From assembly GCA_015259125.1 (NCBI GenBank), contig JABZGR010000011.1, positions 1-52,734 of the forward strand: a stretch of 52,734 nt of DNA. Reading direction: 5' to 3'. Source of the DNA: Alloprevotella tannerae (GTDB lineage Bacteria; Bacteroidota; Bacteroidia; Bacteroidales; Bacteroidaceae). The notes beneath the pieces are model-generated. The model made no database searches. It had not been told where the DNA came from and saw only the letters and a list, made by a program, of their open reading frames with translations. The position numbers were made by a program, and so were the translations under genes. Numbering within the stretch: position 1 is the stretch's first letter; every line of letters starts with the position of its first letter. Below, piece by piece: positions 35,256-43,888 of this stretch.

Positions 35256-36443
35256 ATGGAAAATGCTGAAACTTTTATCCGAGATCACCGCACGGAAAGT
35301 GTGCCTGCACTGGCACTGCTGCTTGCCGACCGACCCCGCGAAGAGGCTGAATACATCCTGCGTCAGATCGAGGGTTGGCAGAAGTTGAACGCGAAAGTAC
35401 CGGCGTGGGCTGCCGAGCCGCGACTTCGCTATCCGCGCCGCCTTTCGCTTGAGCAATGCTCCGGCGAGTTGGCCGCACGCTATAAGGCGGAGGTCATTCG
35501 CCGCCACTTACCCGCAGGTGGGCGGATGGTAGATCTGACCGGCGGCTTCGGAGTTGACTTTTTTTATCTCGGACAACTGTTTGACGAGGCGATTTACGTG
35601 GAAAAGCAGGCGGATTTGTGGCAATTGGCAACCCATAATCTCCCCTTGCTGGGCCTACACAATGCGCACTTCGTCAACGGTGATGGCGTGGCTTATTTGC
35701 AGGCTATGCCGCCGGCTGATTTCATCTTGCTGGATCCGGCGCGGCGCGATGGGGCGGGCCGAAAGGTCGTGAGTTTGGCCGATTGCGAGCCCAACGTGAT
35801 GGATATATTACCCTTGCTGCGCGAAAAGGCGCGCTATACGCTCCTGAAACTCTCGCCGATGCTCGATTGGCACACGGCGGTGAGCGAACTGGGAGGGGTT
35901 TGCGAGGTCCACGTATTTGCTGAAAAAGGAGAATGTAAGGACTTACTCTTACTGCTGGGTCCTACGGACGGCCCGCCATCGATTCACTGTCGAGACGGGG
36001 TGGATTTTTCTTTCAAAACAGCCGATGAAACCGCCGCAAATTGCACTTTTACTTCAGCCGTTGAGACTTACATTTACGAACCTTCGGCGGCGCTTTTGAA
36101 AGCGGGCGCACTCAAATTGCCGGCTCTCAGATTCGACTTGAAAAAGTTGCATCCCAACAGTCATTTATATACATCTACACAGCTTATCGTCAACTTTCCG
36201 GGCCGCCGCTTCCGCTGTCTGCGCACGACGACAATGAACAAGGCAGCGCTGAAAGATTTCTGCGGCGACACGAAGCGGGCTAACATCACCGTGCGCAACT
36301 TTCCGCTGACGGTAGACGCACTCAGAAAGAAGCTCCACGTAAAAGAAGGCGGCGACGACTATTGGTTTGCCACGACGCTCTGCGATGGGCAAAAGGTGAT
36401 CATAGCCTGCGAAAAATTGACCGCAAATCATCCATCTGATTAG
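35256..36443 (+). CDS. SAM-dependent methyltransferase with THUMP-like C-terminal domain
   Basis: 395 residues. An N-terminal helical region is followed by a class I methyltransferase domain with the SAM loop VDLTGGFGVDFFYL near residues 91-104 and an acidic VEK strand after it. ILLDPARRD near 156 replaces the NPPY motif of base methyltransferases. A THUMP-like domain follows in the last third. Such proteins are widespread in Bacteroidota and are presumed to modify RNA; the target is not established. It starts 31 bases after the dipeptidase gene. Confidence 0.82.
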   Translation: MENAETFIRDHRTESVPALALLLADRPREEAEYILRQIEGWQKLNAKVPAWAAEPRLRYPRRLSLEQCSGELAARYKAEVIRRHLPAGGRMVDLTGGFGVDFFYLGQLFDEAIYVEKQADLWQLATHNLPLLGLHNAHFVNGDGVAYLQAMPPADFILLDPARRDGAGRKVVSLADCEPNVMDILPLLREKARYTLLKLSPMLDWHTAVSELGGVCEVHVFAEKGECKDLLLLLGPTDGPPSIHCRDGVDFSFKTADETAANCTFTSAVETYIYEPSAALLKAGALKLPALRFDLKKLHPNSHLYTSTQLIVNFPGRRFRCLRTTTMNKAALKDFCGDTKRANITVRNFPLTVDALRKKLHVKEGGDDYWFATTLCDGQKVIIACEKLTANHPSD

Positions 36444-36476
36444 TTCGTTTTTGCACCTCCCTATTCAAGGTCTCGT

Positions 36477-36560
36477 ATCGTTTGGTCGGAGCAAACGATG
36501 GTTTGGTCGGAGCAAACGATGGTTTGGTCGGGGCAAATGATGGTTTGTTGGGAGCAAACG
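36477..36560. repeat. Family-3 array: four 21-bp hairpin units
   Basis: Units are 36477-36497, 36498-36518, 36519-36539 and 36540-36560, each GTTTG, seven bases, CAAAC (unit 3 ends CAAAT, still pairing through G-U). The first two units are almost identical, and unit 4 has a different loop. It has the same unit number and length as the array at 15625-15708. Confidence 0.9.
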
Positions 36561-36826
36561 ATCGCCGAAGGGCATTGTCGACCTAAAATATCCATACGTC
36601 GAAGCGCCATTTTTGCGCCTCCATCGGCCGGCATCAAATGCGGCAGCAGCAGAGAGTAGAGAATGCGTATTCCGAAAACGACACTTCGCGGCGCAGCGCT
36701 TGTTGGAAGATAAGCTAAAAGCAAGGGCAGATTGAAAAGATGCGCTTCGACGGCCGACGATCTTGACTTTTCCGCTCAAAACGGAGAAAGTAGCGGTGCG
36801 AAACGGCGACAACGCTATTTATTTCG

Positions 36827-36834
36827 TAGCTTTG
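36827..36834 (+). promoter_or_regulatory. -7 box of the beta-propeller gene
   Basis: TAGCTTTG (TAnnTTTG) lies about 107 nt before the ATG. An ATG at 36931 opens only a five-codon frame. Confidence 0.5.
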
Positions 36835-36940
36835 TAGACTTATCACATCCGTGTCGCTACCACAGAAATCGCACGCACGCCGACGGCGAACAGCTCAACG
36901 TGCGCGATGCGTTGACACATTATATTATATATGACGGCTT

Positions 36941-37834
36941 ATGCCTAATCTTCGAGAACGCTTGGCGCCGCTGGTCGGCTCTTGTTGGCGCGTGGCCTTG
37001 GTTACGACGCCGCTTGCCGATATTTTGGCCGGTGCATCCTTGCGTTTCGTGCCCATCGAAGCGCCCGAAAAGGGCGTTTGGTATGGCGATCCGTTTATTT
37101 TAGACGTTTCGCCGCGCGAGATCACGCTTTTGGTGGAAGCTTATGTGGAGCAAAAATTGCAAGGACACATCGAACGCCTGACCATAGCGCGCACTACGGG
37201 GCAGGTGCTCGAGGCAAAGACCGTTCTTAGCCTACCCACCCATTTGAGTTTTCCGGAGATTGTGCGCCGCGATGGCGAAATTTTCATCCATCCGGAAAAC
37301 ATTGCTTCCGGCGAACATAGCCTGTTTCGCTACGATCACGCGCAAGACGCCTTTGTCTTCGATCGTTTGCTAACGAAAGTGCCGCTTGTCGACGTCGTAT
37401 TCCATCAATCGGGCGGCGAAGAGTGGCTCATCGGCTCGATGGATGCGGACCCTTACGGGCGAACGCTGCATTTTTTGAAAAAGCAAGGCGATGCGTATGA
37501 AGCCACGGCGCAATTGCGCTTTCCGGAATTTATTGCGCGCAATGCCGGCAGCCTCTTTCGCTTCGAGGGGCAACTCTATCGGCCCGCGCAGATTTGCAAT
37601 CGTCATTACGGCGAGGGCGTTCTGCTTCAGCCATTAAACTATGATCCGCACACGGGTTGGAGCGTCGGCAGCGGGGTGCGCCTCCACGCTACCGATCCGC
37701 GCTTTTCGCAGGGGCTTCATACGTTTAACACGTATGAAAATACTGTTGTTGTCGACTGTCTGTCGTATCGACACCCGAATTTACGCCGACTGATGAATTG
37801 GCTGTACCGCCCGTTTCGCCACTTTTTGGTATGA
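36941..37834 (+). CDS. Beta-propeller protein resembling the N-terminal domain of GINT1 glycosyltransferases
   Basis: 297 residues. The features fit a five-bladed propeller of the kind found before the transferase domain of glucosamine inositolphosphorylceramide transferase 1. Markers are WYGDPFIL near residue 47, LSFPEIVRRDGEIFIHPENI near 104, and the NAGSLFRFEGQLYRPAQ blade near 198. No transferase domain is attached. In other bacteria such proteins occur with surface-glycan genes, but here the neighbours are unrelated, so function remains open. A GH43/GH68-like glycosidase relation is the other possibility. Confidence 0.7.
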   Translation: MPNLRERLAPLVGSCWRVALVTTPLADILAGASLRFVPIEAPEKGVWYGDPFILDVSPREITLLVEAYVEQKLQGHIERLTIARTTGQVLEAKTVLSLPTHLSFPEIVRRDGEIFIHPENIASGEHSLFRYDHAQDAFVFDRLLTKVPLVDVVFHQSGGEEWLIGSMDADPYGRTLHFLKKQGDAYEATAQLRFPEFIARNAGSLFRFEGQLYRPAQICNRHYGEGVLLQPLNYDPHTGWSVGSGVRLHATDPRFSQGLHTFNTYENTVVVDCLSYRHPNLRRLMNWLYRPFRHFLV

Positions 37835-37911
37835 CGGCAAACGCCGGCCGATCACGCAAAATAAATCTTCAGTTAGACGGCAAAAAGGAGATGATCTCCC
37901 GCTTTTTTTGT

Positions 37912-37919
37912 TAGTTTTG
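37912..37919 (+). promoter_or_regulatory. ftsZ -7 box
   Basis: TAGTTTTG matches TAnnTTTG, about 125 nt before the ftsZ ATG. It implies ftsZ is transcribed from its own promoter rather than from an upstream ftsA. Confidence 0.55.
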
Positions 37920-38043
37920 CAAAAATGGCCGGCAGCCGAACCCATCGCAGCTATAGAACTACGCCCCGGCCGTTCGGCCAAACGCCACAAAAATAGTAAA
38001 CAAACCGACCATAACATAAGCGCTTCTGCGCTGAACACCAACA

Positions 38044-39324
38044 ATGAACGACGAACTCCTTATCGAACCTGTCGACTGCACGCGCTCTTCGATCATCAAA
38101 GTGATAGGCGTAGGCGGTGGCGGTGGAAACGCTGTAGCCAACATGTACTGTGAGGGTCTCCACGACGTACGCTTCCTCGTCTGCAACACGGACCGGAAAG
38201 CGCTTGAAAGTAGTGCGGTGCCCGATCGTCTGCAGCTTGGGCCCGGACTTGGAGCCGGCGGCGATCCGGAGACAGGGCGAGCACTGGCCGAGGGCGATTT
38301 GGAGGCGATCGATGACATCTTTGACGAAGATACGAAGATGGTCTTTATCACTGCGGGAATGGGCGGTGGAACGGGAACGGGCGCTTCGCCGATCATTGCG
38401 CGAGAAGCAAAATCGCGCGGGCTGCTTACGGTGGCCATCGTGACGATTCCGTTTCTTTTTGAGTTGCAGCGGCAAGTCGATAAAGCCTTAGACGGCGTCG
38501 AAAGGTTGGCCAAAGAGGTTGATGCCATACTCGTCATCAACAACGAACGACTCCGAGAAATTTATCCTGACCTCACTGTCATCAATGCCTTTAAGAAAGC
38601 CGACGAAACACTGACAAAAGCTGTCGGGAGTATTGTGGAAATCATCAAAATGCGCGGCCGTGTCAACCTCGACTTCCGCGATGTGAATATGGTTTTGCAT
38701 CAAGGTGGCTTGGCCGTCATATCTTCGGGACACGCAACAGGGCCTCAACGCGTCACGCGAGCCATTCGCGATGCGCTCTATTCGCCCTTGCTCAATAATA
38801 AAGACATCTTTCGGGCCACGCGTATAGCCATGGCCATCACTTGTAGTTCGGAGCCGGACCAAGCCTTGCTCATCGATGAAATGAGCGAAATAGAACATTT
38901 CACAACGCGCTTTGATGGCAACCCATATTTCAAATGGGGTTTCGTGCCCGACGCAGCTATGGGCGACGAAATCAAAGTGACGATTCTGGCGTCCGGCTTT
39001 GGGCTCTTTAATGAGAAGGCGGACCAAACTGACGCGCTCTCTGAGGACGAGCGCACGAAACGGGCGATACGCCGCGAACGCATCTACGGCTCGGAAGAGC
39101 GCCAAAAGCGCCCGCACGCCTTTATCATCCGCCTGCAATTGGAGGATCTGATCAACGGCGACTTGCCGGAATTACTCGAAAGTGTGCCTACGCGAAACCG
39201 CACACCGGAGATGGCGCGCCAAATACGCCAAGCGCTCGAAGCCGCACGAAGCGGAGCGCCGCAATCGGCCGTATCGGACGCCGCGAAAGAGGAGGAGACG
39301 CCACTTATCATCAATTTTGATTAA
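38044..39324 (+). CDS. ftsZ: Cell division GTPase FtsZ
   Basis: The tubulin homologue that forms the division ring. 426 residues. VIGVGGGGGNAVANM at 20-34 (loop T1), the tubulin signature GGGTGTG at 107-113, and the catalytic T7 loop NLDFRDV at 208-214 with D210 and D213 are all intact. It lacks the longer linker seen in some relatives, and the C-terminal end (TPLIINFD) does not resemble the usual conserved FtsA-binding peptide strongly. Several positions differ from typical Bacteroides FtsZ, such as PFLFELQ where PFRFEGE is common. No ftsA or ftsQ precedes it, which is unusual. yqeY follows after 27 bases, as in other Bacteroidales. Confidence 0.94.
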   Translation: MNDELLIEPVDCTRSSIIKVIGVGGGGGNAVANMYCEGLHDVRFLVCNTDRKALESSAVPDRLQLGPGLGAGGDPETGRALAEGDLEAIDDIFDEDTKMVFITAGMGGGTGTGASPIIAREAKSRGLLTVAIVTIPFLFELQRQVDKALDGVERLAKEVDAILVINNERLREIYPDLTVINAFKKADETLTKAVGSIVEIIKMRGRVNLDFRDVNMVLHQGGLAVISSGHATGPQRVTRAIRDALYSPLLNNKDIFRATRIAMAITCSSEPDQALLIDEMSEIEHFTTRFDGNPYFKWGFVPDAAMGDEIKVTILASGFGLFNEKADQTDALSEDERTKRAIRRERIYGSEERQKRPHAFIIRLQLEDLINGDLPELLESVPTRNRTPEMARQIRQALEAARSGAPQSAVSDAAKEEETPLIINFD

Positions 39325-39351
39325 CAGTAATCATCATAAACATTATTGATT

Positions 39352-39804
39352 ATGGACTTATTTGAACAAATCAGCAAGGATATTGTAGCAGCGATGAAGG
39401 CTAAGGATAAAATACGGCTTGAAACGCTACGCAATATCAAGAAGTTTTTCATCGAAGCAAAGACGGCGCCGGGCGCAAACGACACGTTGACGGACGCGCA
39501 AGCGCTCAAAATCTTGTCGAAACTGGCTAAACAAGGCCGCGATACGGCGAAACTTTACACGGAACAGGGCCGACCGGACTTGGCGGAAGAGGAAGCGGCG
39601 CAGGCTACGATCATTGAGGAGTATTTGCCAAAGGCGCTCACGCCGGAAGAGCTTGAGGCTGCCGTGCGCGCTATCATCGCTGAGACGGGGGCTACTTCGA
39701 TGAAGGATATGGGCCGCGTAATGGGCGAAGCATCAAAGCGCTTGGCCGGAAAAGCCGATGGAAAGGCTATTTCTGACCGGGTTAAGAAACTCTTGGCGCA
39801 ATAA
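39352..39804 (+). CDS. yqeY: GatB/YqeY-domain protein
   Basis: 150 residues when started at the ATG at 39352 (MDLFEQISKD); a TTG six bases earlier is a weaker alternative. It is the stand-alone YqeY domain related to the tail of the GatB amidotransferase subunit. Signs are AMKAKDKIRLETLRNIK near residue 15, LAKQGRDTAKLYTEQGRPDLAEEE near 60, and the MGRVMGE motif near 121. The function is unproven, presumably RNA- or tRNA-related. Its position directly after ftsZ is conserved in Bacteroidales, and the two form one operon closed by a hairpin. Confidence 0.9.
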   Translation: MDLFEQISKDIVAAMKAKDKIRLETLRNIKKFFIEAKTAPGANDTLTDAQALKILSKLAKQGRDTAKLYTEQGRPDLAEEEAAQATIIEEYLPKALTPEELEAAVRAIIAETGATSMKDMGRVMGEASKRLAGKADGKAISDRVKKLLAQ

Positions 39805-39881
39805 AACGGCTGCGCGAAGGGCCTATATATAATATGGTATAGATCGCACCGAAGGGGTGCAAAGAAGAATGTATATAATGC

Positions 39882-39913
39882 AAAGCCCGAACTCGTAGGA
39901 GTTCGGGCTTTGT
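39882..39913. terminator. Bidirectional terminator between yqeY and the LRR gene
   Basis: A 14-bp stem (CAAAGCCCGAACTC at 39882-39895 with 39900-39913) has a 4-base loop and short A/T flanks. It lies between convergent genes and may serve both. Confidence 0.75.
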
Positions 39914-39960
39914 GTGGCTTAGGCCGCTTTTGAGCGACAGAAAATGCGGCGCTACTGATC

Positions 39961-41358
39961 TTAGATCTTGAGCGTGCCGCATTGGGCTACCTTTATGATG
40001 AGGCGTTGATGTGCACTTGCGGCGAGCATCCGGCTAACGCGACCGCGAGCATCGGTCCTGCCTTGGGCCAAAATTCGACCACGTAGATCGTAAACGGTAT
40101 AGGCTACGTTGGGTTTGGCATCTTGCAGTGTGAGCAGTCCGTTTTCGTAGCGGCAAATCAGCTTTTGCGCAAACGCTTGATTGAGGCCGTTGATCACACC
40201 CTCGTAAGTCGACGTGTAATTTTTGTGGATTTCAAGTAAAGTCCAATACTTTTTGCTAGCTCTCTCTACATCCTCACGGAAGCACACGTTGCTGTCGGCC
40301 ACCTCAGCATCTTTCATCACCAGACGGCCGTACATTGCAGGAATGCGGGTGGGAAGTCGTTCGATTAAAACGTGCATGGAATCTGTATTCATCAAGTTGT
40401 CTTGAATCCACACCTGCCTCAATTGAGACTTTCCACTGAGATCCAAGCCGCGCAACTGATTGTGGGAGCAGGAAAGCTCTGTCAACTTCGTATTGTTGCG
40501 GAGATCGAGCGACTTGCAATGGGTATGCGACACATACAACTGCTCCAAATTTGTCAAATGTGAGACATCGAGCGACTGTGCCAAAGGATTTTTTTCCGCA
40601 AACAAAATCTCAAGGTCTTTATTCTTGGAAAGATCTATCGCGGTAATCTGATTATTTGAGAAAGAGAGTTGATATAAGGCCATATTGTTTGAGACATTGA
40701 GCGCGGTGAGTCGATTGCCAAAGCAGAAAAGCGAACGGAGGTCAGCATTTTTCGTAACATCGAGCGCGGTAAGTTGATTGTCGCTGCACGAAAGCTTTCT
40801 GAGGTCTTGCAAGTGATCAACTTTCAGTTCGCTCAACCGGTTGCCGTAACAATACAACTCCATCAAACCCGTGTTGTTTGAAACATCCAGCGCCGACAAT
40901 TGGTTTTCTCCGCAAGAGAGAAGACCCAGATCTTTCTGCTTCGCGATGTTAAGTTCGCTAAGTTTGTTCGTTTGGCAATACAAACTTCTGAGAAGTAGGT
41001 TTTCTTTCAGATCCAATGTCTGAATTTCATTATTTTCGCAACTAAGCAAGGTTAATTCGGGCGCCTTGGTCACATCTAAAGCCGTGATCTCACAACCAGC
41101 GCAAGAGAAAGATTCGATCTCGCCCGTGATGGTAATGGTTTGCTTCTCGATCGTAAAAGGCACCTCTCTATAATTAGAGAATTTGCCCTTCACCCCATCA
41201 AATGTTACACTCCCGTTTGCCCCGATTACGAGCGTGAGTTTCTCACCTACTTTCCGACTGGTCGTAAACGTAATCGACGATTCAGCCACCGCAACCGCGG
41301 CAAACAGAAATAAAGAGAACGCCATAGCGATTCTCCGGATAAATGATTGTGATTTCAT
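39961..41358 (-). CDS. Secreted leucine-rich-repeat protein with a possible T9SS-like tail
   Basis: 465 residues. A signal peptide ends near AVAES (about 25). Residues 70-320 hold about a dozen 21-residue repeats of the internalin-J-like type (pattern LxxLDVSxNxxLxxLxCxxNxL). Some positions occupied by Cys or Ser alternate (LLSC, LFCF, LSFS). The last about 75 residues (YTVYDLRGRILAQGRTDARG and following) resemble a type A sorting domain of the type IX secretion system. Likely a surface adhesin or binding protein. It is divergent from another secreted repeat protein at 42023, sharing a 664-base regulatory gap. Confidence 0.85.
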   Translation of the reverse strand: MKSQSFIRRIAMAFSLFLFAAVAVAESSITFTTSRKVGEKLTLVIGANGSVTFDGVKGKFSNYREVPFTIEKQTITITGEIESFSCAGCEITALDVTKAPELTLLSCENNEIQTLDLKENLLLRSLYCQTNKLSELNIAKQKDLGLLSCGENQLSALDVSNNTGLMELYCYGNRLSELKVDHLQDLRKLSCSDNQLTALDVTKNADLRSLFCFGNRLTALNVSNNMALYQLSFSNNQITAIDLSKNKDLEILFAEKNPLAQSLDVSHLTNLEQLYVSHTHCKSLDLRNNTKLTELSCSHNQLRGLDLSGKSQLRQVWIQDNLMNTDSMHVLIERLPTRIPAMYGRLVMKDAEVADSNVCFREDVERASKKYWTLLEIHKNYTSTYEGVINGLNQAFAQKLICRYENGLLTLQDAKPNVAYTVYDLRGRILAQGRTDARGRVSRMLAASAHQRLIIKVAQCGTLKI

Positions 41359-42022
41359 TAGATAGATATTTTGATTTGTTATTTAATATATCCTGTTTAC
41401 GCTACCGGCATCCTGCTTCAATCGCGCCTCGTCGGCTTTGCGTTCGCTAGTTTCCGGGGTGGCTTGAATCGATATTGAAGTAAGCGGCTCGCGGTCTTGC
41501 TCCAACCTTCACCAAATGGTCTTTTCGATTTTTTATCTGCGCTACGAGTATCATAAAACCAACTTTGCGCCTATCAATCCACAAAGTAAGTAAAAATATT
41601 ATAGATATGCAGGAAAAACGCGGGAAAAATCCATAAAAAAAATCCGATCATTAATACTCATTATTTTATTTGGTGTAGAGAGGCGCTTTTTCTAAATCAA
41701 TCACAACGCATTTTTGCGATCTTTGAGCAAGAAGGCCGCTTACAGCCTCTATATTTCCAATAATGCAAACCAGACCGAGAAAAACTTAACTACATTTTTG
41801 GATTTTTTCTACTTGCCTAAAATTAAAATCATATATTTGCACCGTGATCTTGTTACTCATTTTGCCGATTAAGGCAAGATGTAGAGGTACGCCGGCAGAA
41901 AACATCGCTGCCGGAGCGCAGTATGAGCAGATTGAGCGACCTTCTTCCGCCACCAGAATTCACCTGCGCAAGATAATATTTTGGAAAAGTGCAAGCAAAC
42001 AAAACATTTTAAAGACCTAAAT
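41359..42022. other. Divergent intergenic region between two secreted-protein genes
   Basis: AT-rich. It holds a consensus -7 box for the right-hand gene and a near-match (TTACTTTG on the minus strand, 41590-41597) for the left-hand gene. Both leaders would be long, about 180 and 230 nt. No repeat family is present. Confidence 0.6.
41832..41839 (+). promoter_or_regulatory. -7 box of the GLUG-protein gene
   Basis: TATATTTG matches TAnnTTTG, 183 nt before the chosen ATG. The -33 box is not clear. Confidence 0.6.
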
Positions 42023-43486
42023 ATGAAACACCTCAACGCTACGTTGCTTCTTTCTTTAGCAGCGATCTGTCTGCCTGGATTATCTATGGCCGACGTCACC
42101 CCAAAACAAATGCAGGCTCAAGTAGAGCTCACTTTGCAGCAATACTTACAAGCACACAAGGCAGGCGCTATCAAACAACTCCGCCAAAATGCCCAAGCAC
42201 CGGCCTTCAGTGGCGGCGAAGGCACGCAGGCCAACCCATATCTCGTGAAGACTGTCGACGACTTGAAAGCCCTCTCCAAGGCTGTGGAGGAGGACAAAAA
42301 CACTTTCGCCGGCAAATTCTTCCGTATGGAAAACGACATTAACCTCCAAGGCGTAGAAGATCTCCGCCCCATCGGCAACGGCTTTGATCGCACCGCTGAT
42401 GACCCGACCAGAATTCGCCCGTTTATGGGTACGTTCGATGGCAACAACCACAGCATCCGCAACTTCACTTTCCGCAATGATCACTACGCAATGTTCGGCT
42501 TCTTCGGCATCGTCAACGGCGCCACGATCAAGAACCTTACCATCGCAAGTGGTAAAGTCGAAGGCGACAACATCATCGGCGGCATCGTAGGTGTAGGTAT
42601 GAACGGCACAAAGATCATCAATTGCCATACAGGCAAAGATTATGTAGTCAACTGCCACAGATTTTACGGCGGCGGCATTGTGGGCGGACTCATCGCCGGC
42701 GCAGCGAGCGAAATCGCAGATTGCACCAACGACGCACCCCTCACGTGCTACCTCGGCATCACCGGAGGAATCGCCGGCTCCAACGCGCAAGATGGCACAA
42801 AAATCGAGCGTTGCGGCAACCGCGCCACAATCACAGAGCACAGCACCAACACCGGCGGCATCATCGGGCAGATAATCCGCTCCGTAAGCATCAAAGATTG
42901 CTACAACACCGGCGAAGTTAGCGCACTCAACGAACAAGGTGCAACCGACGGAACCATCGGCGGCATCATCGGAAGCACGGCTGAGACCAACGATGGCAGC
43001 ATTATCGAGATCACCAATTGCTATCAGGCGGGCGCTTTGATCTATAGTTCGCCGACACTGATGGACCCCATCGTCCCCGGCTCTTTCCCAACAACGATTT
43101 TCAACAGCTATTACGCAAAAATGGAGGATGGTAGCAGCTACTCAACCGGCATTGGTGTCGACTACGATGACATGAAAAAGCAGGAGTTCGTTAACAAACT
43201 CAACGAAGAGGAAGAGTCAGGCATCTGGATCATCAAGGCGGGTGTAAACAACGGCCTCCCCGTGCCCGAAAACAACACGACCGGCATCCGCAACATCAAC
43301 CAAGGCGAGCAAGCTTCCATCGCGATTGTCAATGGTCAGATCCAAGTGAACGGCCGCTACAATACGCTCCAAGTCTACACAACTGACGGCCGTCTCCTCC
43401 CGCTCGGTGCGCAATTGGAGAAAGGCACGTACATCGTCCGCCTCGTTTCAGCCGGCAAGACCTCCACGTATAAAGTGAAGTTGTAA
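42023..43486 (+). CDS. Secreted GLUG-repeat protein with probable T9SS sorting domain
   Basis: I start at the ATG at 42023 (MKHLNATLLLSLAAICL), giving 487 residues with a signal peptide ending near SMA-D. After a helical segment comes PIGNGFDR and PFMGTFDGNNHSIRNF (about 115-150), a layout common before GLUG motifs. Several glycine-rich GLUG-like repeats follow (IIGGIVGVG, YGGGIVGGLIAG, GITGGIAGS, NTGGIIGQI, IGGIIGS), each preceded by a Cys-bearing strand. The end (LQVYTTDGRLL, GTYIVRL, KVKL) is a good type A T9SS tail. Probably exported to the surface or medium. Confidence 0.88.
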   Translation: MKHLNATLLLSLAAICLPGLSMADVTPKQMQAQVELTLQQYLQAHKAGAIKQLRQNAQAPAFSGGEGTQANPYLVKTVDDLKALSKAVEEDKNTFAGKFFRMENDINLQGVEDLRPIGNGFDRTADDPTRIRPFMGTFDGNNHSIRNFTFRNDHYAMFGFFGIVNGATIKNLTIASGKVEGDNIIGGIVGVGMNGTKIINCHTGKDYVVNCHRFYGGGIVGGLIAGAASEIADCTNDAPLTCYLGITGGIAGSNAQDGTKIERCGNRATITEHSTNTGGIIGQIIRSVSIKDCYNTGEVSALNEQGATDGTIGGIIGSTAETNDGSIIEITNCYQAGALIYSSPTLMDPIVPGSFPTTIFNSYYAKMEDGSSYSTGIGVDYDDMKKQEFVNKLNEEEESGIWIIKAGVNNGLPVPENNTTGIRNINQGEQASIAIVNGQIQVNGRYNTLQVYTTDGRLLPLGAQLEKGTYIVRLVSAGKTSTYKVKL

Positions 43487-43888
43487 TACATTTTTTCGCT
43501 TGCGCCTCATAGCCGCCCCACGGCAATGAGCCGGCGCACAACAATCCCCTTTGCTGAGTTACCGACCGTTTCTTGTCGGCATCCCAACAAAGGGGATCTT
43601 TCTGTCCGCATCGCCGCGATGCAAACCTTCACCGCCCACAGCCGCGCGCCCATCCCGGCCGGCTGCCGGAAGCGCTTACCTTTGATCGCATAACGTTTGA
43701 TAGCGTTGACATAGCAAGTCGCTAAATCCGCAAAGAGCCTATATTCTCCGCTTACCACTATAATTCTTACCACCCCTACGCTCATCTTTCTTGCTAAGAA
43801 GGCTTCCCCCTTCTCTCTCAGATGCATCCGAGTGAGGAGTGGGAAGCCCATCGGTTATATTATGTATTGTCTAAGCGAAATCGAATCG
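43487..43888. other. Intergenic region between convergent secreted-protein genes
   Basis: It contains a nested stem-loop (43544-43597). The minus-strand frame 43507-43851 has no protein features. Confidence 0.55.
43544..43597 (+). terminator. Probable terminator after the GLUG-protein gene
   Basis: ATCCCCTTTG (43544-43553) pairs with CAAAGGGGAT (43588-43597). An inner CCGAC/GTCGG hairpin lies between them, and CTTTCT follows. The T-tract is weak. Confidence 0.6.

Larger units (their letters stand above)
36444..36940. other. Intergenic region with a family-3 array
   Basis: About 500 bases without a gene. It contains the four-unit 21-bp array (36477-36560) and the promoter of the next gene. 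The minus-strand frames 36461-36724 and 36465-36812 are read out of the repeat. Confidence 0.65.
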
